Below are positions 49,437-58,977 of a stretch of 64,000 nt of DNA, one piece after another; position 1 is the first letter of the stretch, and each line of letters opens with the position of its first letter. A program made the position numbers and the translations under genes. The stretch covers positions 1 to 64,000 of the forward strand of contig DHNY01000014.1 in assembly GCA_002409625.1 (NCBI GenBank), in the 5' to 3' direction. Origin of the DNA: Anaerolineaceae bacterium UBA5404 (GTDB lineage Bacteria > Chloroflexota > Anaerolineae > Anaerolineales > Anaerolineaceae). Under the pieces are notes generated by a model. It was not told where the DNA came from. It made no database searches and worked only from the letters and a program-made list of their open reading frames with translations.

Positions 49437-52352
49437 CTAATCATGAAGGCGTTTTATGACAAGCAGGGTTGTATCATCTGAGGTGGGTGCTTCTGCCCTG
49501 AAAAGGGTCACGTCTTGTTCGACAATATCCAGAATCTCTTGCGCGCTGGCGTTGATGCCCTTTGCCAGTGCACGTTCAAAGCGTTGGTTTCCAAAGGGTA
49601 AGCCACGCGGGTCAAAGGTTTCTGTAATGCCATCGGTGAAAAGTGCGCAGGCGTCGCCATGTTCAAATTGGATGGTTTCATTGGGCAATTGGATGGGGTC
49701 CATGGCACCCAAGGCAATGCCACCACGTGGGAATTGGCTCACTTTTTCCTGAGCGTAGGATAGGAAATAGGGCGGGTTGTGACCGGCGATACAATATTCC
49801 ATCTTGCCAGTCGCTTGCTCCAAAACACCATAAAAAGCAGTAACAAAGAAACCTTGCGTGGAATCAAGTTGAAGCAGGTGATTGACCCGCTCAAGCGTTT
49901 GGGCAGGTGTGAGGTCTTCAAGGGCGATAGCACGAATGAGTGTGCGGCTTACGGTCATATACAAGGATGCCGGCAAACCTTTATCGGAAACATCAGCAAT
50001 AACCAAGCCGGTATAACCAGGTTTAACGTCAAAGACATCATAAAAGTCGCCACCAACATCACGCGCGGTTTGCCATTGCACGGCGATTTCATAGCCGGGG
50101 ATGTCGGGCATCTTTTCAGGTAAAAAGGTTTTTTGGATTTGCCGTGCCAGCTGGAATTCCCTGTCAATCAGGATTTGCAGGTTTTGGACATATTGCAGAT
50201 GATTGTTTTGGACGGCAGACGCTATTTGGGCGGCAATTTCAACGAGCAGTTTTTTGCGGTGATCGTTTTCTTTGAGATTACGTAAATTGACCAAAAGCAA
50301 GCCATATTCTTCTGCGGGCATGCTTAATGGCGCAATTAAGGTGTGTAAATCATTGTTCTTTGACTGGTCGCTTTGAGGGCTCTCAAGCTTTAGTTGTTGA
50401 TACCAGGTGTAGGGTTTGATATAAAGCGCATGTTGCTCGCCATCCTGTTCAAGCGAGTCATAAATTTCGCGGGGGTATTTTTTACCTTGTAAGGCTTTTT
50501 CTTCTTCTTTGCTGAGTTCCTGGCTAAGCAAAGAGCGCACAAAAGAACTGCCATCTTCATTCCGTTCAAGAATGAGCACGTCCTCAGCACCGATGAAGTT
50601 GTAAAGGGATTCGCATAATAGTTCCAATGCCCGCGACAGGCTGCCGCTGCTCACAAAATAATTGGAAATTTGCAGTAAGACGCTGGCAATATAGCTTTCT
50701 TCTTGCCGTTCGTTGACCAGATGAATATTTTGCAGATTGATGGCGGTTTGCTGGGCAATGCCTCGTAGAAGGGTGAAGCGTTGTTTCCCCAGCATTTTTT
50801 CAGGGTCAGTGTGGTGGACATCGCTTTTGTTGACATGCATCAAAATGCCCATGGTTTGATTGTGTGCGACCAAAGGGAATAAAAGGACGATGTCAGATTC
50901 CCGAAGGTTGAACATTTTTTGAAATTTAGCAGAAAACTCGGTGGCGGGAATGGAACGCTCGATTTCGTCTTGCCTTATTCTGGAGAAGATATCTTCATTA
51001 AATACGGCTGTGCTGATTCTTTGTCTTTGCTTTTGACTGATTTTTCCATAATAAGCCGGCATGCGGAAGCCAGAACCATGATCCTGAGGTACCAAAATGC
51101 CACCCATTCTGCCACCAATCAAGGCGATGGTAAGCTCGCCAATGGTTTCGATGAGGTCTGGGATGGTTGTGAGCGTTTGCGTTGCCAATGCGACCTGCAA
51201 AAGGATGGTGGATACCCAGGCTTGGTCGACTGATTCGGCGCTTAGGTGGCTGTTTTCGATAGCCACCGCGGCGTAGCCAGCAAATGATGCGGTGATGTTG
51301 CGGGCTTCATTGCCGTATCGACCGAAACTGTTTTCGTGTAAGAGTAATACGCCAAGTTGTTTACCACCAGTGGAGAGCGGCGCAGCAATGGCGGAGAATT
51401 TTTCATCCAGATAGCCACGTTGGAAGAAGGGATCTGTTTTATCGCCGGTCAGGCGGATGCTTGCCTGATCCTCATCAAGGACTTCAGAAAACCAAACATC
51501 CGAGATATCCACACTGATGTCTTTGGGTTTCTTCATGCTTTTTGGCGTGGTTCGACTGGAAACCAGGTGGAGCTTAGTCGGATTTTTGCCTTTCTCAACC
51601 GTTTCAAACAACCAAATGCTGGCAATTGTACTTGGTAAAAGGTCTTGCATTTTTTTGAAAACCGTTTGGTAAAGCTCTTCCAGCTCAATGTTTTGCGCCA
51701 GCAAAAGCGCGATATCACGCAAACTTTCTGCGCCTTGTCTGCGCCAAACTTCCGAGCGGTACATGTTGGCATTGTTGATAGCAATGGCGATGTGAGCGCT
51801 TAGGGTTTCAAGCACTTCGATATCTTCTGGTCCAAAAGCGTTTATTTTGTCGCTTTGCACATCCAACACGCCCAAAATCTGATCGCCATAAACAAGCGGC
51901 ACGACGAGTTCTGAATTGGTAACCGCGTCTTCTGGTTTGTAAAGCAGGTAGAGTGGATCGTTGGCTACGTCATTTGAAAGCTGGGTTTGACGGGTGCGAA
52001 CGGCACGTGGAATCAAGCCAATAGGCGATTGGATGTCAAAACTAACCTTGACATCTTTGTAATCCTTGGCTCTGGCGCCACTGCCAAACCCAAATTCAAC
52101 GGTTTGTGGCACATAGTGCACCAGGAAGATGTGAACAAAAGGGTACCCGAATTCTTTGTGCACCAAGGAAGTAATCCGCTTTAGAAGGCGGTTAAGGTCT
52201 AAGGTGCCGGTAACCGATTTGCTTACCTTGGCGATAATCTCAAGTTGTTTGCGTCGCAATTCGCGACGTTCGCGAACCAATTCGGGCTCTTCTGCCATGG
52301 CTTGTGGGTCATCGGAGGTCTGAGATGGACCTGGATGATCTTTGGAGTTCAT
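49437..52352 (-). CDS. Multi-GAF SpoIIE/PP2C-type serine phosphatase (RsbU-like)
   Basis: A 971-residue signalling phosphatase. The N-terminal coil (REERRELRRKQLEIIAKVSKSV region) leads to about four GAF sensor domains (about 40-190, 210-370, 390-545 and 560-720). The PP2C domain occupies about 740-970, with the metal motifs ARDVGGDFYDVF and VIADVSDKGLPASLYM and the late ALFTDGITETFDPRG. It is predicted to dephosphorylate an anti-anti-sigma factor. No membrane helix is seen, so the signals are cytosolic. It starts 28 bases after the RsbW-like gene; a GGAGA box precedes the ATG. Confidence 0.9.
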   Translation of the reverse strand: MNSKDHPGPSQTSDDPQAMAEEPELVRERRELRRKQLEIIAKVSKSVTGTLDLNRLLKRITSLVHKEFGYPFVHIFLVHYVPQTVEFGFGSGARAKDYKDVKVSFDIQSPIGLIPRAVRTRQTQLSNDVANDPLYLLYKPEDAVTNSELVVPLVYGDQILGVLDVQSDKINAFGPEDIEVLETLSAHIAIAINNANMYRSEVWRRQGAESLRDIALLLAQNIELEELYQTVFKKMQDLLPSTIASIWLFETVEKGKNPTKLHLVSSRTTPKSMKKPKDISVDISDVWFSEVLDEDQASIRLTGDKTDPFFQRGYLDEKFSAIAAPLSTGGKQLGVLLLHENSFGRYGNEARNITASFAGYAAVAIENSHLSAESVDQAWVSTILLQVALATQTLTTIPDLIETIGELTIALIGGRMGGILVPQDHGSGFRMPAYYGKISQKQRQRISTAVFNEDIFSRIRQDEIERSIPATEFSAKFQKMFNLRESDIVLLFPLVAHNQTMGILMHVNKSDVHHTDPEKMLGKQRFTLLRGIAQQTAINLQNIHLVNERQEESYIASVLLQISNYFVSSGSLSRALELLCESLYNFIGAEDVLILERNEDGSSFVRSLLSQELSKEEEKALQGKKYPREIYDSLEQDGEQHALYIKPYTWYQQLKLESPQSDQSKNNDLHTLIAPLSMPAEEYGLLLVNLRNLKENDHRKKLLVEIAAQIASAVQNNHLQYVQNLQILIDREFQLARQIQKTFLPEKMPDIPGYEIAVQWQTARDVGGDFYDVFDVKPGYTGLVIADVSDKGLPASLYMTVSRTLIRAIALEDLTPAQTLERVNHLLQLDSTQGFFVTAFYGVLEQATGKMEYCIAGHNPPYFLSYAQEKVSQFPRGGIALGAMDPIQLPNETIQFEHGDACALFTDGITETFDPRGLPFGNQRFERALAKGINASAQEILDIVEQDVTLFRAEAPTSDDTTLLVIKRLHD

Positions 52353-52380
52353 TGTTTCTCCGAAAAGTTGCAGGCTTTGG

Positions 52381-52794
52381 CTATGCTTTTAGGCGCTTGA
52401 CCATGGTTAGACGATTAAGTCCTGGCTCTGGTGCTTCAAAGAATATTTCATCCATCAAAGTGTTGATTAGAAAGACGCCCAAGCCGCGTTCTGCGCGAAT
52501 CTCTAAGGGGCTTTCCAAATCAGGAGGAAGGACTTCGGCCGGTTCAAAGGCTTGCCCGCGGTCTTCGAGGGTGACACGCAATTCATTGTTTTCTGTACTG
52601 ATAAAAAGGTCTATTGTGCCAATGTTCTCGCCACCGTAGGCATGGTCAATGATGTTTGCGCAAGCTTCATCAACAGCCAACTCAATCCCATAAAGATCTC
52701 TGGAAGAAAAGTTGATGTTTTTTGCATGTTCGGTCACGATGTTACAGATTATTCTGACCGAGGCGTAGTTCGCAGGAAATGTGGCAATCTTCAT
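52381..52794 (-). CDS. Anti-sigma regulatory factor / serine kinase (RsbW-like)
   Basis: A GHKL-fold ATPase of 137 residues. The N-box is ELAVDEACANIIDHAYGG near residue 43 and the glycine box is RGLGVFLINTLMDEI near residue 103. RsbW-like proteins bind a sigma factor and phosphorylate its antagonist. Together with the downstream phosphatase it forms one half of a partner-switching system. The sigma factor and anti-anti-sigma protein are not in the window. A TATAAT box lies about 30 bases upstream, next to the radC promoter on the other strand. Confidence 0.9.
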   Translation of the reverse strand: MKIATFPANYASVRIICNIVTEHAKNINFSSRDLYGIELAVDEACANIIDHAYGGENIGTIDLFISTENNELRVTLEDRGQAFEPAEVLPPDLESPLEIRAERGLGVFLINTLMDEIFFEAPEPGLNRLTMVKRLKA

Positions 52795-52871
52795 TACGTT
52801 AACCTCTTAAAATCATTGATAAGGAATTATAACACGCCTTAAATAAATTGCGCTACGGTATAATAATACAG

Positions 52872-53576
52872 ATGAAAATCCAGAAAAACAATCGCCGTAT
52901 CAATGATATGCAAAACTTTGACCGACCGCGTGAGCGTCTCATCGCGGACGGGGTTGAAGTGCTTAGTAATGCTGAGCTACTGGCGATCTTGCTGGGCAGT
53001 GGCACACAAGGACAAAACGCGATTGAACTGGGGAATGACATCCTGGCAGGTTTAGGCGGCTTTCATGGTATTCATCGGCATGGTATTGAGGAGCTGATGC
53101 GCTACAAAGGCGTTGGCGAAGCCAAAGCCACACGCATTAAGGCTGCCGTTGAGCTTGGTAACCGAATGTCTATTGAGGCGATCCATCGCCAACCAGTGAT
53201 TCGTAGCCCTGAAGATGTGGTCAGTTTGGTGGGGCACGAAATGCGCGCCAAAGAGCACGAGGAGCTATGGGTGATTCGTCTTGACGTGCGCAACCGCTTT
53301 TTGGGACTTGAAAAATTGTATAAAGGCACCCAAGATTCGGCGACAGTGCGCGTAGCCGAAATCTATAAAACCGCTTTGCGCAAGAGCGCTTATGCCATTA
53401 TGCTGGTGCACAACCATCCATCAGGTGATCCAAGTGAAAGTCCTGAGGATGTTAATTTAACAAAAGCAGTTATTGAGGCTGCCAAATATCTTGATATGCA
53501 CTTATTGGATCATATCATCATCGGCGGATTGCATTTTAGGTCGCTTAAGCGACAGTATCCCAGTCTTTGGGACTAA
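52872..53576 (+). CDS. radC: RadC / JAB1-MPN domain DNA repair protein
   Basis: A 234-residue member of the RadC family. The N-terminal helix-hairpin-helix part reads ERLIADGVEVLSNAELLAILL and MRYKGVGEAKATRIKAAVEL. The C-terminal JAMM metalloprotease-like site is HNHPSGDPSESPED with the upstream Glu. The molecular role is unsettled despite the repair name. The ATG at 52872 lies 7 bases after TATAAT (52859-52864) with no ribosome binding site, so a leaderless mRNA is likely. Its 3' end overlaps the broken RluA gene by 32 bases. Confidence 0.92.
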   Translation: MKIQKNNRRINDMQNFDRPRERLIADGVEVLSNAELLAILLGSGTQGQNAIELGNDILAGLGGFHGIHRHGIEELMRYKGVGEAKATRIKAAVELGNRMSIEAIHRQPVIRSPEDVVSLVGHEMRAKEHEELWVIRLDVRNRFLGLEKLYKGTQDSATVRVAEIYKTALRKSAYAIMLVHNHPSGDPSESPEDVNLTKAVIEAAKYLDMHLLDHIIIGGLHFRSLKRQYPSLWD

Positions 53577-54243
53577 GGCTCTTTAGAAGCTCATAAAATA
53601 TGGCAGGAGTTTCAGCTGTGTATGTCACAGCTTTTTTGTTGCCTGGGTGGACGAAGGTTATTTGATAAGCGTGTAAAGCCATGCGGGGAACGTGTTGTGG
53701 CGGAATAAAATTCTGGCTTGGGCGGTAGAGAGGATCGCCTAAGATGCCCAGACCTAAAGCGTAAAGGTGTGCGCGGATTTGGTGCCTGTAACCGCTTTTA
53801 ATCTCGCAATCCAAAAGGGCAACATCTTTTGTTTTTTGATTAAGCTTGAAATCGCTTTGGGCAGGTTTGCCATGTTTCACATCCACGCGGGTGAGGTGTT
53901 TTCTGCCGGTGTTGGTTGATAGAGGCTCTAAACAGGTCTGCGTTTGCCAAGTGGGCACAGGGTTTACCAGGCAATGTTAAAGTTTTTTGACGGTGCGATC
54001 CATAAATTGTTGATTCAGGTCTTTGTGCGCCTCAGCATTGCGCGCCAAAACCATCACTCCGCTACTTTCTTTATCGAGGCGGTGCACCATCCAGAGTGGT
54101 CCAAACTCAGGCTGGAGGATTGCTTTTAGATGGGGCAAACTGGGATCGTAGCCATCTGCTATGGAAAGAAGCCCACTGGGCTTGTCAATGACAAGGATAT
54201 CCGCGTCACTATTAATAAGCTTGATTTTTTCCATAAGCTTCAT
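53545..54243 (-). pseudogene. RluA-family pseudouridine synthase with an in-frame TAA
   Basis: Two pieces lie in the same reading frame and together make one RluA-type protein of about 232 residues. The first piece (54243-53980) carries LVIDKPSGLLS, the catalytic MVHRLDKESSGVMV and ends DRTVKKL. A TAA at 53977-53979 follows, and reading on gives HCLVNPVPTWQT and the C-terminal IKSGYRHQIRAHL, GDPLYR and MALHAY lines. The stop falls where the family normally has Tyr (KKxY), so one base change from TAT or TAC explains it. Both halves are otherwise well conserved, so the break is recent, a base-call error, or read through. The target uridine is unknown. Confidence 0.78.
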
Positions 54244-54262
54244 TAAAGGTTTTTCATCGGGC

Positions 54263-55105
54263 CTATTCCGCGCTAAAACAGCTCACTGTCAAAATATCTG
54301 GTCCGGCATGAACCACAATGGCAGGAGGCGTTAAATAGATGGGGATGTTGCTAATCCCTAATCTTGTTTCCAGAATTTTTTGGAGTTGTTTAGCGCCTTT
54401 GAGATTATCGCAATGGCTAATGCTTAAATAAGGTGTTGGGTTATCCTGGCAGGCCTTAACCACCAGCTCCACAAAGCGTTTGGTGGCTTGCTTGAGTGTG
54501 CGCACTTTTTCATGAGGCTCAACCTTGCCGTCAACAACAGTCAAAATAGGGACAATGCCCAACAAAGTACCAACAAGTTTTGCAGCACCGCCGATGCGTC
54601 CGCCTTTGTGCAGATATTCAAGCGTTGGTACGATGAAATAAACATGCTCGCGTTTGGCAAGGGATTGCACTTTGTTGACGAGGTCTTGCATTGGCAATCC
54701 CTCATCCGCCCAACGTTTGGCTTGCAGAACGATGGAGCCCAATCCGCCGGCAATGGTTCGGGTGTCGATGACCTGGATGCGGTCTGTGTTGAAATCCTGA
54801 GCGGCAATGGTTGCACTGCGATACGTTCCACTCACATCCGCTGAAGGTGTAATTACAAGGGCAGAATCACCCTCATCCAGCACTTTTTGATAAATGGGCG
54901 TGTACAAGGCATGCGGAGGAGCTGCGGTTTTGGGCAATGTCTTTGCAGCGCGTAATTTTTGAAGGAAGGTGGCAGTATCGATTTCTGTGTCATCACGATA
55001 GGATTCGTTTTCAAAAGTGATGATTTGGGGTAAAACGAAAATACCAAGCTCTTCCAACACGGGAACTGGGATACCGCAGGTGGTATCGGCGATTATCTTA
55101 ATCAT
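54263..55105 (-). CDS. DegV-family fatty-acid-binding protein
   Basis: A 280-residue FakB/DegV-type protein that binds a single fatty acid and, with FakA kinase, feeds exogenous fatty acids into phospholipid synthesis. The N-terminus IIADTTCGIPVPVLEELG, the middle TPSADVSGTYRSATIAA and the IDTRTIAGGLG segments match the family. No FakA gene is adjacent. The start at 55105 has GAGG 5 bases upstream. It lies 19 bases before the broken RluA gene on the same strand, so they may be cotranscribed. Confidence 0.88.
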   Translation of the reverse strand: MIKIIADTTCGIPVPVLEELGIFVLPQIITFENESYRDDTEIDTATFLQKLRAAKTLPKTAAPPHALYTPIYQKVLDEGDSALVITPSADVSGTYRSATIAAQDFNTDRIQVIDTRTIAGGLGSIVLQAKRWADEGLPMQDLVNKVQSLAKREHVYFIVPTLEYLHKGGRIGGAAKLVGTLLGIVPILTVVDGKVEPHEKVRTLKQATKRFVELVVKACQDNPTPYLSISHCDNLKGAKQLQKILETRLGISNIPIYLTPPAIVVHAGPDILTVSCFSAE

Positions 55106-55202
55106 ATTATCCTCAATAACAATAAACCCCAACCCGCAGGCTGGCCAATAAAAAGGCGATAAAAGGTGCCTGATAATGAATGAATTGTACTAGAGAAATG
55201 TC

Positions 55203-55787
55203 CTAAACAAGCTTGTATCGACAATTAGGACAGGTTTTTTCATCGTTCTTGATAACAAAGCCACAGTTTGCGCATGTTTTTGCTTGAACCTCGCCCAATG
55301 GCGCACCACAAGCCAGACAACGTCCCGCGCCAAGTGGATTCGCGGTCATGCAATAAGGGCAGGCTGTGCGGTTGAGCCGTTCAGACAAGGCGAAACCCGT
55401 GCCCAGTTGTTTTGCAGTGGCATCGATCACTTCCCAAACTTTTGCTTCAAGCTGAACTGATTCCAAGTCCTGGGCGATGACATCCAAGCGGTTGAGCAGC
55501 GAAAAAGGGTTACGCAGGGCAGATAATGCGGTCATGCCAAAGCTCGCTGCCAGTCCAAGCCAAACCTGATCACTCAAGTTAATACTGACACCATCAGGCA
55601 CGCGCATAATATTTGCGGTTAAAGCGGTATGGCCGGCTCTTTTGCCTCTTCCTGTTGCGATTTGCACAGCGAGGTGGTTGGGGTTACCAAATTTTTGCAC
55701 CTGATAACTGCCCCGATGAAAAGCAGCTGCCAAACTTTTGGCAAAATCTTCTGGGTGAATGTCTCCGTGATAAATGCGTGTGCTCAT
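55203..55787 (-). CDS. Double zinc-ribbon protein, unknown function
   Basis: A protein of 194 residues. The first 135 residues form an unrecognised alpha/beta domain with one hydrophobic stretch (WLGLAASFGMTALSAL) that could touch the membrane. The C-terminal 55 residues hold two zinc ribbons: CPYCMTANPLGAGRCLACGAP and CANCGF with CPNCRYKLV. Such modules often mediate protein or RNA contacts. The gene is divergent from the SH3-domain gene with only 47 bases between their starts. I cannot assign a function. Confidence 0.7.
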   Translation of the reverse strand: MSTRIYHGDIHPEDFAKSLAAAFHRGSYQVQKFGNPNHLAVQIATGRGKRAGHTALTANIMRVPDGVSINLSDQVWLGLAASFGMTALSALRNPFSLLNRLDVIAQDLESVQLEAKVWEVIDATAKQLGTGFALSERLNRTACPYCMTANPLGAGRCLACGAPLGEVQAKTCANCGFVIKNDEKTCPNCRYKLV

Positions 55788-55834
55788 AAGCTTTTACCTT
55801 ACTGTTTCTGCTTTCGATTATAATCGTTGTTGGA

Positions 55835-56479
55835 ATGAATAAGAAAGAAAATATATCGTTTTTGAGAAAGACACCCGGCAAGCTCTTGCTAAGCCTGGTT
55901 TTGTTAGGTGTGGTTTTGCTGATGAGCTTTTTGCCCAGTATCACGAGCCAGGTGTGGGGGCAATTTCCTACCGTTTCAATGCCCACGGTAACCAGTTCGC
56001 CACGTGGCGTGTATGTGCGTGCCATTGGGCAGCCTTCTGAAGCGCTAAATGTTCGCGCTTATCCCAGTTCAACCTCAACGCTTTTGGGCCGTTTTCAGGT
56101 TGGGCAAGAAGCAAAAGCTTACGGCTATTATGGCGATTATGTTTTAATCGATTATGCCGGCGCACCAGAAGGGAAAGGTTGGGTTTGGCGTGTGATGGTT
56201 GAGGTGCTTGGTGGTGATTTACCCATGCTCGAACCGCCGCCGACCGAAGTTCCGCTTGTGACCAAAACGATTGATCCTACGTTGGCAGCCCAGTTTATTA
56301 TCACCCAAATGCCCAGTCGGTTACCCACCTTTACAGAACCGCCACCTTTGCAAATTCCGACTTATCAGATTACAGAGGGCGCAACCGCAACCGGTGGCAT
56401 TCCCATGGGCTATGTAATCGTTGTTTTGGCAGGTTTGGGCTTCTTCCTGGCTTTAATTGCCATTTTGCGACGCGGTTAA
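55835..56479 (+). CDS. Membrane protein with an extracellular bacterial SH3 domain
   Basis: A protein of 214 residues. An N-terminal membrane helix (about 15-37) is followed by an SH3_3-like domain at about 60-135 (LNVRAYPSSTSTLLGRFQVG, then GYYGDYVLIDYAG and KGWVWR). A Pro/Thr-rich linker follows, and a second membrane helix (about 188-208) lies near the C-terminus. The SH3 domain, placed outside the cell, probably binds peptidoglycan. It fits the envelope genes that follow. A TATAAT box ends 10 bases before the ATG, so the leader is very short or absent. Confidence 0.8.
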   Translation: MNKKENISFLRKTPGKLLLSLVLLGVVLLMSFLPSITSQVWGQFPTVSMPTVTSSPRGVYVRAIGQPSEALNVRAYPSSTSTLLGRFQVGQEAKAYGYYGDYVLIDYAGAPEGKGWVWRVMVEVLGGDLPMLEPPPTEVPLVTKTIDPTLAAQFIITQMPSRLPTFTEPPPLQIPTYQITEGATATGGIPMGYVIVVLAGLGFFLALIAILRRG

Positions 56480-56495
56480 ACTTTTCTGAAACCTT

Positions 56496-57392
56496 TTAGG
56501 GCTTTTTCAAACCACCATATTTTGTAATTCGCACAAAGGAATTTTTGAGCGAGTAGCTAGATTTGAGTGTTGGCAAGCAAGATTCCATCGCACGATAGCC
56601 TTCTTGGATGAGTTTGACAGGATCAATGGGTTCAAGCGCACCGTATTGTCCGACCAGTGGTTTTACAATGACGTCTGGTAGAGATTGCTGAATGGCCAGA
56701 TGGGTGATATGGGCTGTTGCTACCTCAAGAGAGGTGTACATAATGCGCATTATTTCACCAAAATTGGTGCTTACAATCACTTTGAATATCGATTCAGGCA
56801 AATAATCAGAAAAAGGCAACCACATCTCATTAGGATTAAAATCACGGGGTTTGTAATGCAATGGGACGGCTACAACCGGAAGACTTGGGTCCAAGCGACG
56901 GGCCAGTTCTACTGGAACGGGGTCAAGTACAGCACCATCCACCAAAACATCCTCATCAATAGACAAGCTTGGGAAGAAGCCAGGAATGGCAATGGTGGCG
57001 AGCACAGCTTGCAAGGCGTTGCCTTTGGTAATGATGACCTGTTCACCAGTCACGATGCTTACCGCAGTCGCAATGAATGGAATAGGGAAATCTTCGATGT
57101 TTTTGTCACCGATAAAGGGTGCAAGTGCGTTTTCAAGTTGGCCGGTGCCTGCCAAAGCGGCTTGTCCACGACTTCTGCGGAAATCTGGATGTTTGAAGAA
57201 CTCTATGACCGTTTTTTCTATTTCATCCAGATCAGCGCCAGAGGCGATAGCAGCACCAAACATACCCCCAGCACTGGATCCTGCGATGCCACTGATTTTG
57301 TAGCCATGGTCCACCAAACATCGGTAAGTCCCAAGATGGGCGCAGCCTCTAACGCCGCCACCGCCTAATGCCAGTACAATTTCTTTTGCCAT
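56496..57392 (-). CDS. Patatin-like phospholipase
   Basis: A serine acyl hydrolase of 298 residues. The oxyanion loop is GGGGVRGCAHLG near residue 10, the nucleophile elbow is GSSAGGMFGA near residue 38, and the catalytic aspartate is in LVDGAVLDPVP near residue 152. The catalytic Ser-Asp dyad is therefore intact. It resembles bacterial RssA/YchK-type proteins with no signal peptide. The substrate lipid is unknown. It is convergent with the SH3 gene. Confidence 0.88.
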   Translation of the reverse strand: MAKEIVLALGGGGVRGCAHLGTYRCLVDHGYKISGIAGSSAGGMFGAAIASGADLDEIEKTVIEFFKHPDFRRSRGQAALAGTGQLENALAPFIGDKNIEDFPIPFIATAVSIVTGEQVIITKGNALQAVLATIAIPGFFPSLSIDEDVLVDGAVLDPVPVELARRLDPSLPVVAVPLHYKPRDFNPNEMWLPFSDYLPESIFKVIVSTNFGEIMRIMYTSLEVATAHITHLAIQQSLPDVIVKPLVGQYGALEPIDPVKLIQEGYRAMESCLPTLKSSYSLKNSFVRITKYGGLKKP

Positions 57393-57710
57393 GTGATCCT
57401 TTCTGTATTTGTTCTTGGATATGGAGTTTGAACAAATTAAACAGCTTTGTCACTAATTGTAAGGCAAAGCGATAAAGTGTGGTTAAGAGTCGTGCTGAAG
57501 GTATAGATACATGCGTTTTCGAATGAAAGGAATATCTAGTAGAATCTAAATGGCGGATATTAGGTATGGAACTTTTTATCCCTGAAAGGCGTTTGAATCT
57601 TGTGGAGTCAATTGCATTTTGACTTTTGAAACGAATTAAACGGTTCTCGTTGGATCCTGGTGTGAAAACGAGGTTGTAGTTTGTTCCATTGTTATGAATG
57701 GAGTTTGTGA
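57393..57710. other. 318-base intergenic region between patatin and LCP genes
   Basis: This gap separates two divergent genes, so it must hold both promoters. I see no coding frame, no tRNA and no strong hairpin with a T-run. A GGAG box (about 57700) precedes the LCP start. A TTGACT at about 57620 could be a -35 box but has no good -10 partner. A short inverted repeat CCATT/AATGG lies just before that GGAG box. No confident regulatory site was found. Confidence 0.5.
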
Positions 57711-58889
57711 ATGGATATAAGCCAAGATACCACTAAAATATCGGTGGATATAAACAATCAAAAAGGCACAAAAAAAAGCCCCGGCAGACGAATTTTTTAT
57801 TACTTTGCTGTGGCTTTGATGACCGTGATTATTCTTTTGCTCTTAGGTTACTTAATTTTCTTGCGACCCATGATGACCAAGCCAATCAGCGCAAAATTGA
57901 GTGATGACCTAAGCCCGATAAAAACCCAAATCGCCGCTTACTACGAGGCAGAAGAAGAAGCAGAAAAAGAAGAGATACTCAGCCAGATTGAGTTTCCTGA
58001 ACACCTTGAAGAGCCACCAATATTTTTGCCCGCTGAAGAGGAAACCGATTCAGGTGGGAATCCGCCAGTATGTGGCATGCCCCGGGATATGGTCTTTCTG
58101 TTGATTGGAACGGATTCGAAGAAGGATTGGACTTATAGCTCTGGTTTGGCGGACGTTATTCGGCTTATTCGGATCGATTTTGTTAAGAAGCAAATCAATA
58201 TGATTGCCCTCCCGCGAGATATGATCGTCGAATTCCCTGAAGGACGCACAATCATGGAAAGCCCGATGAAGATTAATCAAGCTTACTCATTGGGGACATC
58301 TGGGGTGCAGAAGTATGCCGGTGGTGGTAATGGTGCAAATTCTTTAGCTGAAGCTATTGACTACAATTTTGGTGTCAAAGCTGAACATTATATGGTTGTC
58401 AATTTCCAGTTTGTTATCAATATTATAGATGCTGTTGGTGGACTGAATGTGTATTTGCCTCAGGCTGTTGAAGATGACTATTTTGGTTATTTTCCAGTGG
58501 GTCAACAATATCTGGATGGCCAAAGCGCCTTGGATCTGATGCGCATTCGTATGAAATACAATGATGACTTTCGTGTTGGAAACCAAACTATTGTACTCAA
58601 ATCAATGTTCGCCCGCATGAAAAACCCGGACATGTTTCTCAAAATTCCCACACTAGTAAGACAATTTAAAGATCATGTTTTAACCGATCTTTCAGCTGAG
58701 GAGTTGATCAACCTTGGCAATTGTGTGTTGAAGGAATTTAGTACCGAGGATATAAACGCCAAACAATTCACGCGAGAACACATTCAAGGTGGCAGAGAGC
58801 TGATCCCTTCGATGAACCTGTATTTGTTTGTTTACAAATGGGGTGACGAAGCGGTTAAGTTCATTCATGACACCTTAAAGGGCGAATAG
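57711..58889 (+). CDS. LytR-CpsA-Psr (LCP) family cell-wall glycopolymer transferase
   Basis: A membrane-anchored protein of 392 residues that attaches polymers from undecaprenyl carriers to peptidoglycan. The membrane helix is at about residues 25-50. An acidic stretch (AEEEAEKEEI) follows. The LCP domain begins at FLLIGTDSKKDWTY near residue 128 and has the conserved arginine line DVIRLIRID and ALPRDMIVEFP, then VNFQFVINIIDAVGGLNVYLP and the distal LDLMRIRMKYNDD. A GGAG box precedes the ATG. It points to a cell with murein and secondary wall polymers. Confidence 0.9.
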   Translation: MDISQDTTKISVDINNQKGTKKSPGRRIFYYFAVALMTVIILLLLGYLIFLRPMMTKPISAKLSDDLSPIKTQIAAYYEAEEEAEKEEILSQIEFPEHLEEPPIFLPAEEETDSGGNPPVCGMPRDMVFLLIGTDSKKDWTYSSGLADVIRLIRIDFVKKQINMIALPRDMIVEFPEGRTIMESPMKINQAYSLGTSGVQKYAGGGNGANSLAEAIDYNFGVKAEHYMVVNFQFVINIIDAVGGLNVYLPQAVEDDYFGYFPVGQQYLDGQSALDLMRIRMKYNDDFRVGNQTIVLKSMFARMKNPDMFLKIPTLVRQFKDHVLTDLSAEELINLGNCVLKEFSTEDINAKQFTREHIQGGRELIPSMNLYLFVYKWGDEAVKFIHDTLKGE

Positions 58890-58977
58890 GTTCACCCTGA
58901 ATAAGATTTTCAGGAATAGGTGACGATAAAACCCTGGTCAAAGCACCTCTACCCTGGAATATGTTAAAATAGTCCCG

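Noticed and set aside
53545..54243. Two separate RluA-like genes
   Set aside because: Both pieces are in the same frame and each holds only part of one pseudouridine synthase domain; the second lacks a plausible start.
58890..58977. Hairpin CCTGAA/TTCAGG after the LCP gene as a terminator
   Set aside because: The stem is short and no T-run follows.
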